Assembly (NCBI GenBank): GCA_031292355.1
Contig: JARLHI010000048.1
Coordinates: forward strand, 310,001-374,000
DNA length: 64,000 bases
Source of the DNA: Candidatus Obscuribacterales bacterium
GTDB lineage: Bacteria; Cyanobacteriota; Vampirovibrionia; Obscuribacterales; Obscuribacteraceae
Reading direction: 5' to 3'
Positions 54,658 through 64,000 of this stretch are shown here, piece by piece. Each line of letters starts with the position of its first letter. Positions within the stretch are counted from its first letter, which is position 1. Under the pieces are notes generated by a model, which was not told the DNA's origin, searched no databases, and saw only the letters and a program-made list of their open reading frames with translations. The position numbers and the translations under genes are program-made.

Positions 54658-55347
54658 ATGTTCAGTGGATACCGTTTTGAGATGATCGTCGGCTGTATGA
54701 GCGCCGGTAAATCGAGCGAATTGATTCGTCGTATCGAACGTGCTCGTCTGGCTTACCTGCCCACTATCATTGTTCGTCCAGCGACCGATACGCGCTCGCG
54801 CCCAAATCTTGTTGAATCACGCAATGGTCTGGCGTCGCAGGCGATAGTCGTGGATTCTCCAAGAGACATCCTCAAATATTCATCGCAAGCTGTGGTCATC
54901 GGTATAGATGAAAGTCAATTTTTCTCAGACGATCTTATAGATGTCGTTCTCAATCTTTTAAGACAGAAGAAAAAGCTCATAGCCTCGGGGCTCGACCTGG
55001 ATTATCGCGGCAAACCGTTCGGAGTTGTGCCGCACATGCTAGCGCTTGCAGACAGAGTCGATAAATTGTTAGCCGTCTGCCGCAAATGTGGCAGCGACTT
55101 TGCCTGTCGCACACAGCGCCTGGTTCACTCTAGCGAGCAAATTCTGGTCGGTGACGCCCAATATGAAGCGCGTTGCATTCATTGCTTTGAACCACCTTAT
55201 GAAGATCAACTGCACCTGGATTTGCCAGCGGCGAAAGAAGCGCCGCAATTGTCTCTTGTAAGCTCATCAGTAAGCTCAAATTTATTAAGTCCAGTCAGTG
55301 CAGAATTCAATGCTGACCCTGAAAGTGCAACTAGGACCCGCGTTTAA
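54658..55347 (+). CDS. tdk: Thymidine kinase (type II)
   Basis: 229 residues. It phosphorylates thymidine with ATP in the salvage pathway. Motifs: GCMSAGKSSELIRRI (P-loop), VIGIDESQFFSDDL, GLDLDYRGKPFG and a zinc site CRKCG ... CIHC, with the thymidine-binding VGDAQYEARC loop. The C-terminal 30 residues are a Ser-rich tail. A direct repeat TTAAGGCTCGG/TTAAGGCTTAG lies 47-68 bases before the ATG. GGAGAAC precedes the start. Confidence 0.94.
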   Translation: MFSGYRFEMIVGCMSAGKSSELIRRIERARLAYLPTIIVRPATDTRSRPNLVESRNGLASQAIVVDSPRDILKYSSQAVVIGIDESQFFSDDLIDVVLNLLRQKKKLIASGLDLDYRGKPFGVVPHMLALADRVDKLLAVCRKCGSDFACRTQRLVHSSEQILVGDAQYEARCIHCFEPPYEDQLHLDLPAAKEAPQLSLVSSSVSSNLLSPVSAEFNADPESATRTRV

Positions 55348-55442
55348 GACCATATCCAATAAAAGTTAGAATTTATCCGTTAGACGTTATTTAAGAGTTC
55401 GAGCGCGGCATGAATGGATCGTGCCCACTCTGGAGAACGACT

Positions 55443-55886
55443 ATGCTTAGCGCCATACGGCTGAGACTAACGAAACTCGTCTCGATATTCAATAAGCAGG
55501 CTCAAACCGAGCCAGTTGAAGATCCATCGGTTGACGGAAGCCCATGGAAACAGAATTTACGAGACCTGGCGAAAGAACGATTGGCAAGAATTGGTGCCGA
55601 ACCGGCACCAGTAGATGAAATTGCGACATTCGTCAACGATCTGGCTCACGCAGCCGGAGACGTTGACCCCAAAAACCTCAAAGCAAGCAGACAGGCTATG
55701 CCCGCTATAAATGCTGACGCCGAGGCAAAAAGTGGAAAAAGCAAACGAATAATGGATGGCACCGTCCAGGACGTTAAAGCCTGGTACGGAGAATCTGTTG
55801 GCACCTGGGATCCCGTAAATGGGGCGGCTGTTGATTCAATCGAGCAAAAGCGCAAAGCCCGCGCCGGCAATCATTGGTTTAACTAA
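55443..55886 (+). CDS. Unknown small soluble protein
   Basis: 147 residues from the ATG at 55443 with GGAGA before it. The N-terminus is basic and amphipathic (SAIRLRLTKLVSIF). The rest is mainly helical and charged, with WKQNLRDLAKERLARIG in the first half and VQDVKAWYGESVGTWDPVNG near the end. No Cys, membrane helix or known motif. Same direction as tdk, 96 bases later. No family recognised. Confidence 0.6.
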   Translation: MLSAIRLRLTKLVSIFNKQAQTEPVEDPSVDGSPWKQNLRDLAKERLARIGAEPAPVDEIATFVNDLAHAAGDVDPKNLKASRQAMPAINADAEAKSGKSKRIMDGTVQDVKAWYGESVGTWDPVNGAAVDSIEQKRKARAGNHWFN

Positions 55887-56039
55887 GCACTCCTCTTGAC
55901 TTGCTCGAGCCCTCTCAGCTGAAGATGGTTTAAGCTTGGGAAGGCGGTGGTATGATCCTTTCAAGTTATACTGCTGTACTTCTCTACATGAGTACACGCG
56001 TGTTCTCATGTGGCTAATTCGTTTCTTGCGGGGGTCTCG

Positions 56040-56363
56040 ATGCAATTCAAGAACTTCTTTCAGTTCATGTCGGTCGCCACTCTGGCTTGCACCGTCTGCC
56101 TGACAACTCAGGCGCAGGGTGCTTCCGCTAAAACCAAAAAGCACTTGATCGCCCACCACTACAATCAATATTTCGTGCCACCGCCACCAGCGTATGTGCC
56201 GTCAATGGGCCCATCGACTGGCTACAGCAGTTCTGTCGAAGCGGACGCAGAGCAAACCGCGACAGACAATCCATACAGCAAATATATTTATGTCCGTCAG
56301 GGCTATCAGGCACCGACCAGAGTGCAGCAAAATAAATACGTGACGACCTGGAATCGCGGCTAA
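56040..56363 (+). CDS. Small exported Tyr/Pro-rich protein
   Basis: 107 residues from the ATG at 56040. A signal peptide (about 1-27, ending AQGASA) is followed by HHYNQYFVPPPPAYVPS and YSKYIYVRQGYQAPTR, a Tyr/Pro-rich and probably flexible secreted or envelope protein. No family recognised. A strong terminator follows 32 bases later. Confidence 0.6.
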   Translation: MQFKNFFQFMSVATLACTVCLTTQAQGASAKTKKHLIAHHYNQYFVPPPPAYVPSMGPSTGYSSSVEADAEQTATDNPYSKYIYVRQGYQAPTRVQQNKYVTTWNRG

Positions 56364-56395
56364 GGATCTGACTGGCGCTAAAGAATAATTAGGAG

Positions 56396-56425
56396 AAAGG
56401 GCTCGAGTTGCATCGAGCCCTTTTT
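56396..56425. terminator. Strong intrinsic terminator
   Basis: AAAGGGCTCGA and TCGAGCCCTTT form an 11-pair perfect stem with a six-base loop, followed by T5 overlapping the stem end. It lies between the convergent small exported protein gene and glyS. Confidence 0.92.
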
Positions 56426-56451
56426 CATTTTTGTGGACTTTCCATCTGAAT

Positions 56452-57831
56452 TTAAGACTGTGTCTGATAGAAGTCGCGCACATAATTGACCAGATTGGAG
56501 ACTTCGATACGTTCTTGAGCAGTCGTATCGCGATTGCGAATAGTCACTGATGCAGGTGTCTGCTCAATTGATTCGAAATCAACAGTGGCACAAATCGGCG
56601 TACCGATTTCATCGTGACGCCTGTAGCCTTTGCCCACGTTTCCTGTATTTTCGAACAAAATACGGCCAAGTCCCAGCTTCTGCAAATCTTTTTTGATTTG
56701 CAGTGCTTTTTCCACAATTGCTGGATTATTTTTAGCGAGCGGAATTACTGCCACTTTAATTGGCGACAAATGCGGCTTCAGTTTCAAGACAATGCGCTCA
56801 CTGCCATTTTCTAAGGTTTCTTTTGTGAAAGCCTCAGTCAAAACCGCAAGTACCCCGCGATCAACGCCTGCTGAAGGCTCGATCACAAATGGCACTACCG
56901 CTTTGTTTGAAACAGCGTCTCGAATACTCAATTTTTCTGTGGAATCAATATTTGGAGATACATGTGCGCTCAAACCCATGTCTTCTGGATTTTTGCTGTG
57001 CGAGCCCAAATCATAATCGGTGCGATCAGCAATACCTTCAAGTTCTTCCAGACCATGCGGGAAGCGATAAAGAATATCGACAGTAGCTTTGCTGTAATGC
57101 GACAGGTCTTCTGGTTTTTGATGTAGAACTTGTAAATTGTCTGAGGACAAACCTTGTTCCTTCCACCAGTTCATGCGAGTCTCGACCCACGTCTCATGCC
57201 ATTCCATGTCAGTGCCGGGCTCGACGAAAAATTCCAATTCCATTTGCTCGAATTCACGCACACGAAAAATAAAATTGCGCGGCGTAATTTCGTTGCGAAA
57301 AGCCTTACCAATCTGGGCAATACCAAACGGCAATTTGCGAGAAGTTGAATCCAGCACGTTTTTGAAATTAGTGAAAATACCCTGTGCGGTTTCAGGACGA
57401 AGATAAGCGTATGACTCTTCATCAACAACGGGACCAACCGTTGTTTTGAACATCATATTGAAAGGACGCGGGTCAGTTAGATTAGTGGAACCGCACTTCT
57501 GGCATTTGCCATTAACGTGATCCGCTCTCCAGCGACTCTTGCAATCTCTGCAATCGACAAGAGGATCAGTGAAAGTTGCTTCGTGTCCTGAGTGTCTTAA
57601 TGTGAGCTTATTCGTCAAAATGCATGAATCAAGGCCTTCGACATCGTCACGCTCATAAACCATCGAACGCCACCAGGCGTTTTTCAAATTATTCTTCAGC
57701 TCGACACCAAGAGGACCGTAGTCGTATAGACCTTGCAGTCCACCATAAATTTCTGAGCTAGGGAAAATGAAGCCCCGGCGTTTGCACAGAGCGATTAGGT
57801 CATTCATGCTATTTGCTACTGAAACTGTCAT
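56452..57831 (-). CDS. glyS: Glycyl-tRNA synthetase (single-chain, alpha2 type)
   Basis: 459 residues: the class II dimeric form found in eukaryotes, archaea and some bacteria, not the alpha2-beta2 form of E. coli. Motifs: [19 protein letters not shown], a zinc-ribbon-like CRDC ... [57 protein letters not shown] and the anticodon domain start [10 protein letters not shown]. It charges tRNA-Gly (one is in this window). ATG at 57831, next in-frame ATG at 57807 possible. Confidence 0.96.
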   Translation of the reverse strand: MTVSVANSMNDLIALCKRRGFIFPSSEIYGGLQGLYDYGPLGVELKNNLKNAWWRSMVYERDDVEGLDSCILTNKLTLRHSGHEATFTDPLVDCRDCKSRWRADHVNGKCQKCGSTNLTDPRPFNMMFKTTVGPVVDEESYAYLRPETAQGIFTNFKNVLDSTSRKLPFGIAQIGKAFRNEITPRNFIFRVREFEQMELEFFVEPGTDMEWHETWVETRMNWWKEQGLSSDNLQVLHQKPEDLSHYSKATVDILYRFPHGLEELEGIADRTDYDLGSHSKNPEDMGLSAHVSPNIDSTEKLSIRDAVSNKAVVPFVIEPSAGVDRGVLAVLTEAFTKETLENGSERIVLKLKPHLSPIKVAVIPLAKNNPAIVEKALQIKKDLQKLGLGRILFENTGNVGKGYRRHDEIGTPICATVDFESIEQTPASVTIRNRDTTAQERIEVSNLVNYVRDFYQTQS

Positions 57832-58117
57832 TTGACTATCTTCTTCGAGTGTATGGAGAATCCAGATTTAAATGCGCGGGCTAAAGTTATCAAGGACCAA
57901 GGTCATTTTCCACGCGTCAGATAAGCAGACTACTATGAAATCCAGCGCTTGCCTAATGCGTAGACGAAGTATCACGGATAGCGATACACGGATTACTAAC
58001 CATGCGCGGCATTATTTAAAACTAAAACAATATCAAGAGCATATCAAAAAGGTCATATAGCGGGCTAGAATTGCTTTTTACATTGTGTAAATTAGGTTTG
58101 TAACGGAGGGCTTGGCC

Positions 58118-59218
58118 TTGGCTAAGGTTGGTGTACCGAAAGAGATTCTCGATAACGAATACCGCGTGGCGCTCACTTTGGCTGGAACAACAGCCCTCGT
58201 GTCAGATGGTCACACCGTATACATCGAAAAAAATGCTGGTGTCGGCAGTGGTATCACTGATGACGAGTACAAGGCTGTTGGAGCGAAGATTTTACCTGAT
58301 GGTGAGAGCGTCTTCGGTGAAGCTGACCTGATTTTGAAAGTTAAAGAGCCTCAAGCTAAAGAAGTACCTTTACTGCGCAAAAAACAAACACTTTTCACAT
58401 ATTTGCATCTTGCTGCTCACCCCAAACTAGCGGTGGATCTAGCCAAAACTGGGGCCACCTGTATTGCTTACGAAACAGTTCAGACCGCTAATGGTCAGTT
58501 GCCATTGCTCATTCCCATGAGTGAAATTGCCGGACGTTTAGCTACTCAAATTGGCGCCAACTATTTAGAGCGTCCAATGGGCGGCCGCGGCGTGTTGCTG
58601 GGCGGCGTTCCAGGCGTTGAACCAGGCGAAGTGATCATTATCGGTGGCGGTATTGTTGGTACGAATGCTGCCAAAATTGCCTTGGGACTTGGCGCCCGCG
58701 TCACGATTTTCGACATGTCATTAGAGCGCTTGCGCTACCTCGACGACATTTTCAACGGTCAACTGAGAACAGTTTTCTCAGTCGGTCATTATCTCGACAG
58801 CTTGTTGCCAACAGCCGATCTAGTTGTTGGTGCAGTTTTGATTCCAGGCAAACAAGCGCCTAGAATCGTCACCAAAGAAATGGTCAAAAAGATGAAAAAG
58901 GGCTCAGTCATTGTCGACGTTTCAGTCGACCAAGGCGGCTGCATTGAAACCATCCACTCGACCACTCACTCTGCTCCAATTTATGAGTATGAGGGTGTCG
59001 TACACTACGGCGTTGCGAACATTCCTGGTGCCGTGCCATGGACATCCACCCGTGCTCTCACCAATGCCACCATGCCTTATGTATTGAAGCTAGCTAAACA
59101 TGGCTATCAAGCCGTGCTCGATGATGCCGCTTTAAATCGTGGTGTCAATATTCACGAAGGCGAAATCGTGCATGCAGGTGTTGCTGAAGCCGTCGGCAAC
59201 GCAGTGGCAATCGCTTAA
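58118..59218 (+). CDS. ald: Alanine dehydrogenase
   Basis: 366 residues from a TTG at 58118: GGAGGG lies seven bases before it, better than for the TTG six bases upstream. NAD-dependent conversion of alanine to pyruvate and ammonia. GVPKEILDNEYRVAL, LILKVKEPQ, TLFTYLHLAAHP, the Rossmann loop GGGIVGTNAAKIALGLGA, VSVDQGGC and NIPGAVPWTSTRALTNATMPY are all typical. A 280-base upstream region has no other gene. A terminator follows. Confidence 0.95.
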   Translation: MAKVGVPKEILDNEYRVALTLAGTTALVSDGHTVYIEKNAGVGSGITDDEYKAVGAKILPDGESVFGEADLILKVKEPQAKEVPLLRKKQTLFTYLHLAAHPKLAVDLAKTGATCIAYETVQTANGQLPLLIPMSEIAGRLATQIGANYLERPMGGRGVLLGGVPGVEPGEVIIIGGGIVGTNAAKIALGLGARVTIFDMSLERLRYLDDIFNGQLRTVFSVGHYLDSLLPTADLVVGAVLIPGKQAPRIVTKEMVKKMKKGSVIVDVSVDQGGCIETIHSTTHSAPIYEYEGVVHYGVANIPGAVPWTSTRALTNATMPYVLKLAKHGYQAVLDDAALNRGVNIHEGEIVHAGVAEAVGNAVAIA

Positions 59219-59258
59219 GCCACACGCTAAATATTCACAAGAATATTCCAAAAACAAA

Positions 59259-59294
59259 GAAAGAGGCGGCGCATGCTGCCTCTTTCTATTTATT
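59259..59294 (+). terminator. Probable intrinsic terminator of ald
   Basis: GAAAGAGGC and GCCTCTTTC form a nine-pair stem around a ten-base loop, followed by a T-rich but interrupted tract (TATTTATT). It lies 40 bases after the ald stop. Confidence 0.7.
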
Positions 59295-59321
59295 CTCAAG
59301 CTCAAGAGATGGGGTCATCTG

Positions 59322-60095
59322 ATGGCAACACTGAAACTAGCATCCTGGAACATCAATGGCATAAGAGCCATCCACAAGAAAGGATTTTCCCAGTGGCTCG
59401 AAGAAGAACAACCAGATGTTCTTGGTTTGCAAGAAATCAAAATCATGGCAAACCAGCTGACACCCGAAATAATCAAGCCTCCCGGCTATCACACCTTCTT
59501 TTGTCACGCAGAAAGAAAGGGGTATTCAGGCACGGCAATTTACACTAAAAACCTGCCGATCTCGATTCAAAGAGGTTTTGGACACGAACGGTTCGATCAA
59601 GAAGGACGCACCATCATTGCTGATTTCGGAGACTTTATTTTTCTCAATTCATATTATCCAAACGGAAAAATGAACGAGGAACGATTGCAATACAAATTAG
59701 ATTTTTACGATCACTTTTTAGTCTATGTAAAAGGCCTAGTCAAACAAGGCAAAAAGCTGATTATATGCGGTGATTTCAATACAGCTCACAAAGAAATTGA
59801 TTTATCTCATCCTAAAAGAAACGAAAATGTCTCTGGCTTTTTGCCCCAAGAAAGGGCCTGGATGGATCGCTTTGTGGCAGGCGGCTTCGTTGATTCATTC
59901 AGACAGTTCAACAACTCTCCCGAACAATACACATGGTGGCATATGGTCACAAATGCTCGCTCTCGCAATGTTGGCTGGCGCATCGATTACTTCTTTCACA
60001 GCGAGAATATGCAAAGCATGATCAAAGACGCAACCATCAAGCAAGAGGTGATGGGCTCGGATCATTGCCCCATTACTTTGTCTCTATCAATTTAG
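59322..60095 (+). CDS. xth: Exodeoxyribonuclease III (AP endonuclease, ExoIII type)
   Basis: 257 residues from the ATG at 59322; the frame is open further upstream but would read through the ald 3' end and terminator. Class II AP endonuclease of base excision repair. All catalytic motifs are present: ASWNINGIRA, GLQEIK, NSYYPNG, CGDFNTAH, WRIDYFF and GSDHCPI. It converges on a TPR gene with 2 bases between them. Confidence 0.94.
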   Translation: MATLKLASWNINGIRAIHKKGFSQWLEEEQPDVLGLQEIKIMANQLTPEIIKPPGYHTFFCHAERKGYSGTAIYTKNLPISIQRGFGHERFDQEGRTIIADFGDFIFLNSYYPNGKMNEERLQYKLDFYDHFLVYVKGLVKQGKKLIICGDFNTAHKEIDLSHPKRNENVSGFLPQERAWMDRFVAGGFVDSFRQFNNSPEQYTWWHMVTNARSRNVGWRIDYFFHSENMQSMIKDATIKQEVMGSDHCPITLSLSI

Positions 60096-60097
60096 AG

Positions 60098-60847
60098 TCA
60101 GGGGTGGACAAAATCCATAGGATTAGGTTTAAATCCAAGGCCCAGAGCGACATTTTCATCCATCTGCGACTGCCCAATCAAACCCAATCTAGCGTAAGCG
60201 AGACCGCGTATGTAGTAAGCATTGGCGAATTTTTTCTCGCGATCGATAGCTCCAGTTAGATACGGAATGCTGCCCTTATATTGATTCATGCGGTAAAGCA
60301 CTTCGCCTACATCAAACCAATAAGCGGCATTTTTTTGATTGATCTTCAAAGCCTGATTGAAATCGTTAAATGACTCTCTTAATTGACCGAGTTGTCTGTA
60401 TATAACGCCCCGATTGGAGAGGTAAACATCTGAACGGGGATTGATCTTTATCGCTTGTGTACAATCAGCAAGAGCAAGATTGTAATTGTGGATGCGAGCG
60501 TACAATTCGGAACGCTGCCCGAGCGCAATTAAATCCTGAGGATTTAACTCGAGCGCCTTGTCGAGATCGGTAAGTGCATGTTCATCATCTTTGGCAAAGT
60601 GATAAATATTGGCACGCATGCAATAGAGTTTGCCGTTGTTTGGATTTTGCGCAATTTCAGCGTCTAATTGGGCCAAGCCCGCTTTCAACTGCTCAGGTGT
60701 TGCAGTCTGCAATGTATTGGCCGCGCCTTGAGCGAGGGTTTGAGAGGGACATATCAATAAACCGACGCACAGACTGATAAAAATAGAACCAGTAAAATAA
60801 ACCAGGCGCTTTTCTGGCAAATGTATTTCCCGACGAAAACCAGTCAT
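60098..60847 (-). CDS. Exported TPR protein
   Basis: 249 residues from the ATG at 60847, which gives a good signal peptide (YFTGSIFISLCVGLLICPS, cut after TLAQ); an ATG at 60919 would put 24 residues in front. After QTATPEQLKAGLAQLDAEI about five TPR units run from residue 55 to 235 (DDEHALTDLDKALELNPQDL and QLRESFNDFNQALKINQKN). Probably a periplasmic scaffold. AAGGAG lies 12 bases before the start, a little far. Confidence 0.8.
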   Translation of the reverse strand: MTGFRREIHLPEKRLVYFTGSIFISLCVGLLICPSQTLAQGAANTLQTATPEQLKAGLAQLDAEIAQNPNNGKLYCMRANIYHFAKDDEHALTDLDKALELNPQDLIALGQRSELYARIHNYNLALADCTQAIKINPRSDVYLSNRGVIYRQLGQLRESFNDFNQALKINQKNAAYWFDVGEVLYRMNQYKGSIPYLTGAIDREKKFANAYYIRGLAYARLGLIGQSQMDENVALGLGFKPNPMDFVHP

Positions 60848-61039
60848 GTAGTTCAGCCGCTCCTTGCGTGCACAACCAAAGTGTACCCAAAACGCCTCAA
60901 TAAATATCCCTGACATCACGAGAATAACGGAATAAAATGACGTTTGGCTAACCTTTTCACGTATTATTCACTTCTATCGAAGAAACTCAGCCTTATAGAG
61001 AGAAGCAGAGTAAGATGTCCGTATTGGACGAGGATTGAA

Positions 61040-61663
61040 ATGCACGACAGAGCCAAAATAGTCAAGCAAGGACGTATCTGGGCCAACCAGACAACGCGCG
61101 AAGTTCTGTGGCAGATAATGAAAACTAAGGTAGAAAATGGCGTCCTCCTCATTACCGATGATACGAAAGAAATTGAAGGACGCATCGGCATAAGCGGTAG
61201 CACAACCATCACAGGCGCACATATGAAAAAGTCGCCAGAGCTTGGTTGGAATGCACTCCAGATTCTTTTGCGTTTTCAACAAGGCACTTTTCAATACTTC
61301 GACTATGGTGCACATGGGCTCGGAGATCTTGACCAAGGGCTGAAAATTCGTTTGACACAGGTCATCAATGTTCTGCCTGATTTGCCAATGCGGATAGATC
61401 AATTGGCTGGCCCAAACACATTGAATCGCATTCGAGCAATCGATCCAGCCCAGCTTGCCGAAATGAAAAAAGTCGAAGAATCAAAAAAGAAAGGCGAAGA
61501 GACGAAAAGGAAAGACGAAGAAGTACATGGAATTGACCAGAACGTCATGCAACAAATTCGCGAATTCGAAAGTAAAACAATGCGCTATCGTGCTGCGGCC
61601 ATGTGGGGGACCTTTGTTGCTATTGCCCTAGGCGCCGGAGCAATAGTTTATTTCCATCGCTGA
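61040..61663 (+). CDS. PATAN/DUF4388-like protein with coiled coil and C-terminal membrane anchor
   Basis: 207 residues from the ATG at 61040 with GAGGATT before it. Residues 10-115 follow the DUF4388/PATAN pattern (EGRIGISGSTTITGAH, then LGWNALQILLRFQQGTFQYFDYG), a domain of cyanobacterial PatA-type regulators and gliding proteins. A Lys/Glu-rich helix (about 135-165) is followed by a coiled coil and one terminal membrane helix (MWGTFVAIALGAGAIVYF). Tail-anchored arrangement is unusual for the family. Role unknown. Confidence 0.6.
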   Translation: MHDRAKIVKQGRIWANQTTREVLWQIMKTKVENGVLLITDDTKEIEGRIGISGSTTITGAHMKKSPELGWNALQILLRFQQGTFQYFDYGAHGLGDLDQGLKIRLTQVINVLPDLPMRIDQLAGPNTLNRIRAIDPAQLAEMKKVEESKKKGEETKRKDEEVHGIDQNVMQQIREFESKTMRYRAAAMWGTFVAIALGAGAIVYFHR

Positions 61664-61678
61664 AATTAGCAGCGCAAA

Positions 61679-63103
61679 TCACCCTAGACCCAGCAGATTA
61701 TTCAAAGAATATTCAAGGACTGGCTCGCGAAACTCAAACTGAGATTGCATCAGTTTTTCTGGCAACACTCGGTTTCCAGAAAGTAAACATTCGTCGGCCA
61801 TCTCTTTGAACGCGGTTTTAAGTGCTAATTCAGGCACCGCTACTAAGGCCGGTCGTTTGAGAACAGAAGACAGCGTGCGTGTGAATTCAGAATTGTTGAT
61901 GGCTTTCGGTGCAACAAGATTGACAGCACCACTAAGAGACTCAGTCAGAGCGCAGTGGTAAATTGCAGTGATGACGTCTTCTATAGATATCCAACTCATA
62001 AATTGCTGACCACTGCCCAGTTTTCCCCCCAAACCCATCTGAAAGACAGGAAGCATTTTCTTCAAAGCACCACCTTTTGGCGTGAGAACAATACCTATGC
62101 GTAAATTGCAAACGCGTGTTTTTTTCTTGTCTGAAACATTACAAGCATCCTCCCACTCCTTACACAGTTGAGCAAGAAAACCCAGCCCGCAAGATGCTGA
62201 CTCAGAGACGATTTGATTGCCTGTGTTGCCGTAATAGCCAATCGCCGAAGCACATAAAAAGACTGACGGTGGATTTTTCAATTTGTTGATAATAAGGCTC
62301 AATTTCCGAGTTGTTTGGAGGCGACTTTCTCTCAGTTCCTTCTTTTTATCCTCAGTCCACAAACCATCAGCAACACTTTCTCCGGAGAGATTGATGAAAA
62401 CGTCGAAGCCCTCGAAAGAAGCCTCGAAAGCTTCCCCACTGGGCGACCAGACGATTGTTGCTTCGGGTTGACCGCTTCCATCCAGCACCACAGGAGATGA
62501 CGATGAATCCGGGCGGACCAGGCGCGTGACTGAATGTCCCTGGGTAAGCAAGAACGGAATCAAATTGGTGCCTATTAAACCAGACGAGCCAGCGATCAGA
62601 AATTTCAAAGGTCGAACAGATTTATTCTTACTTAGTAAATGCAAATCGTTTTGCAAAAGTCGATGTCTGAAGCGAAAAAGACGTTTCAGCTCATGGTCCA
62701 CCACGGGCGCGCCAATTTCCCCGAAAGGAGGCAACGGAGGCTGATAAGTAACAGAATCCACCAGGCGCGCTCGATCACCGTTAGAGTCCTCAACCCTGTG
62801 TACTTGCTGCCAGGATGCAAATGGCCCACTTAACTGATAGTCGCAAAATTGCCGGTCTTCGATAAAGTCTCGATGAGCAAGATGCCATTTGAGTGTAATT
62901 GGCCCCTTCTTTAAGGCGAGCACAACTGTGCCACCGTCATCGATACCACCTTTTCGCTCAAGAACTTTAACATCCATCCACGGCGGAGCTAGTCGTTCGA
63001 AGGCACCTGGACGCTTATGCCAGGCAATGACATCATGAGCAGTACCTGCTATTTCACTCTCATAAATAAAACGGTCGTGCCCCCAAGGTTGATCGTCACC
63101 CAT
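61679..63103 (-). CDS. SRPBCC domain fused to TIGR01777-type NAD-dependent epimerase
   Basis: 474 residues from the ATG at 63103, where GAGGT lies eight bases before; the upstream ATG at 63190 lacks an SD. Residues 1-150 form an SRPBCC ligand-binding domain (FIYESEIAGTAHDVIAWH, then FERLAPPWMDVKVLE). Residues 170-470 are a short-chain epimerase of the TIGR01777/YfcH type: FLIAGSSGLIGTNLIPFLL, FINLSGESVADGLWTEDKK, SAIGYYGNTG and WISIEDV. Substrate unknown. The fusion occurs in known families. Confidence 0.9.
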   Translation of the reverse strand: MGDDQPWGHDRFIYESEIAGTAHDVIAWHKRPGAFERLAPPWMDVKVLERKGGIDDGGTVVLALKKGPITLKWHLAHRDFIEDRQFCDYQLSGPFASWQQVHRVEDSNGDRARLVDSVTYQPPLPPFGEIGAPVVDHELKRLFRFRHRLLQNDLHLLSKNKSVRPLKFLIAGSSGLIGTNLIPFLLTQGHSVTRLVRPDSSSSPVVLDGSGQPEATIVWSPSGEAFEASFEGFDVFINLSGESVADGLWTEDKKKELRESRLQTTRKLSLIINKLKNPPSVFLCASAIGYYGNTGNQIVSESASCGLGFLAQLCKEWEDACNVSDKKKTRVCNLRIGIVLTPKGGALKKMLPVFQMGLGGKLGSGQQFMSWISIEDVITAIYHCALTESLSGAVNLVAPKAINNSEFTRTLSSVLKRPALVAVPELALKTAFKEMADECLLSGNRVLPEKLMQSQFEFREPVLEYSLNNLLGLG

Positions 63104-63321
63104 TTTTAGGACCTCAAAAAAGTCACGCCGTTCACCCAATAACAAACTTAGTATGGCGCAGTTTGGTGAACATTTTGCGATCCTCGCCAAAGCAAAGAGA
63201 ATCTAGCAAATCTTGTAAAACCGTCAAACTAAGCGACAATAGACGACAATTGAAAGAATCTGGCGATATTTTTGGTCGCCATGCGGGAACTTAGAAAGTG
63301 TGTCTGTAGATAGCGAGAAAT

Positions 63322-64000
63322 ATGAGCAAAACTTGGGACGACTATGTGCAAGCCGGGGCGCACGCCTTTGAGGCCGGTAACTTTTCAGAAGCTGAAAACT
63401 TCATGCACGCAGCTCTAATGGAAGCTGAGACTCTGGGAAGCGAATTAAAAACGGCTCTCAGTCTTGACAATCTAGCTGAGGTGTTTTTCGAACAAGGCAA
63501 GTACGATCAGGCGGAACCTCTCTATCTACGGTCTTTAACAATTCGGCAACGAATGCTCGAGCCAGACCACGAAGACATAGTCGCCAGTCTTAATAATTTA
63601 TCGGCACTCTACTTTTTTCAGGAAAAGCACGAGGACGCAGAAGCTCTGTGCCGACAGTTAACAAGCATCTACGAGAATGTTCTTGGACCAGAACATCCCG
63701 AAGTAGCCACAAGTTTAAACAATCTCGCCCTTTTGTTAAAAGCGCAACGCAAATACGGCGAAGCCGAACAAGTCTTTAAGCGTTCACTTTTGATTATGGA
63801 CAATGCCTTTGGTCGCAATCATCCAGATGTTGGTCTCAACCTTAATCACCTGGCTGATCTATATCATGAGCAGCATAAATACGCCGATGCGGAGTTGCTC
63901 TACGAACAAGCTCTAGCCTCCTTGGAGTCATCTCTAGGAGCAGAGAATCCAGAACTATCCACAACCTTAAACAGTCTCATCGATGTGCTCAAGGCCCAAG
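63322..64000 (+). CDS. Kinesin-light-chain-type TPR protein (3' end outside the window)
   Basis: Open from an ATG at 63322 to the last base; 226 codons visible. It starts MSKTWDDYVQAGAHAFEAGN, then TPR units of 42 residues of the kinesin-light-chain type: KYDQAEPLYLRSLTIRQRML, VATSLNNLALLLKAQRKYGEAE and VGLNLNHLADLYHEQHKYADAE. No signal peptide in this part. These repeats act as protein-binding scaffolds; any effector domain downstream cannot be seen. Confidence 0.88.
   Translation, partial: MSKTWDDYVQAGAHAFEAGNFSEAENFMHAALMEAETLGSELKTALSLDNLAEVFFEQGKYDQAEPLYLRSLTIRQRMLEPDHEDIVASLNNLSALYFFQEKHEDAEALCRQLTSIYENVLGPEHPEVATSLNNLALLLKAQRKYGEAEQVFKRSLLIMDNAFGRNHPDVGLNLNHLADLYHEQHKYADAELLYEQALASLESSLGAENPELSTTLNSLIDVLKAQ

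Noticed and set aside
57832..58117. T-box or other leader between glyS and ald
   Set aside because: No T-box consensus or long hairpin series on either strand.

Overview
The window looks like chromosomal DNA of a diderm, Gram-negative-type bacterium. Evidence for this is the CpaC-type secretin, a TonB C-terminal domain protein, periplasmic Spy/CpxP-like and Tat-exported proteins, and SecDF. Several features point towards the cyanobacterial side branch (Melainabacteria/Vampirovibrionia, for example Obscuribacterales). These are a Tic20-like membrane protein, a PATAN/DUF4388-like protein, a free-standing Clp N-domain close to ClpC, and many secreted TPR proteins. That placement is inference from gene style, not a proven assignment. 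Coding density is high, mostly SD-led ATG starts with some GTG/TTG, and both tRNAs carry an encoded CCA. No rRNA, CRISPR array, intact insertion sequence or prophage was seen.

0-10 kb: the end of secD, then secF and a free-standing MshEN/GspE-N-like domain. An XRE regulator with a histone-H1-like tail follows. Next come divergent queG and queA (last two steps of queuosine synthesis), an orphan secretin, and a CpxP-like gene divergent from a CpxR/CpxA-like pair. 10-20 kb: pgm and glgP (glycogen use), then a leftward cluster of thiL, folD, two small membrane proteins, cinA and a GGDEF protein with a broken signature. 20-34 kb: YggT, a Tat-exported propeller-like protein, an SRPBCC protein, an M48 protease, a GAF-GGDEF cyclase, a Tic20-like protein, GDPD, TPR proteins and two tandem thymidylate-kinase-like genes. 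34-38 kb: dtd, initiator tRNA, an LRR-like protein, DUF2911, a Clp N-domain protein and a TonB-C protein.

38.6-45.9 kb is the most accessory-looking part. Two decayed fragments resembling the start of hipA toxin genes bracket a membrane protein and an ABC transporter-thioredoxin operon. They are followed by a Fic protein gene whose upstream region holds eight TGTCGA/TCGACA half-sites in a strictly repeated geometry, and then by a truncated GNAT gene. I regard the Fic gene with its half-site array as the best candidate for an undescribed regulatory system here.

45.9-64 kb: threonine dehydratase, tRNA-Gly, hisC, and a sialate-O-acetylesterase/TPR-lipoprotein cluster. Then a TusA gene coupled to a Cys-rich protein, divergent from a 21-codon leader ORF and an aspartase-like gene with altered catalytic loops. 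The end holds tdk, two small proteins, glyS, ald, xth, a TPR protein, the PATAN-like protein, an SRPBCC/TIGR01777 epimerase fusion and a kinesin-light-chain-type TPR gene cut by the window end.
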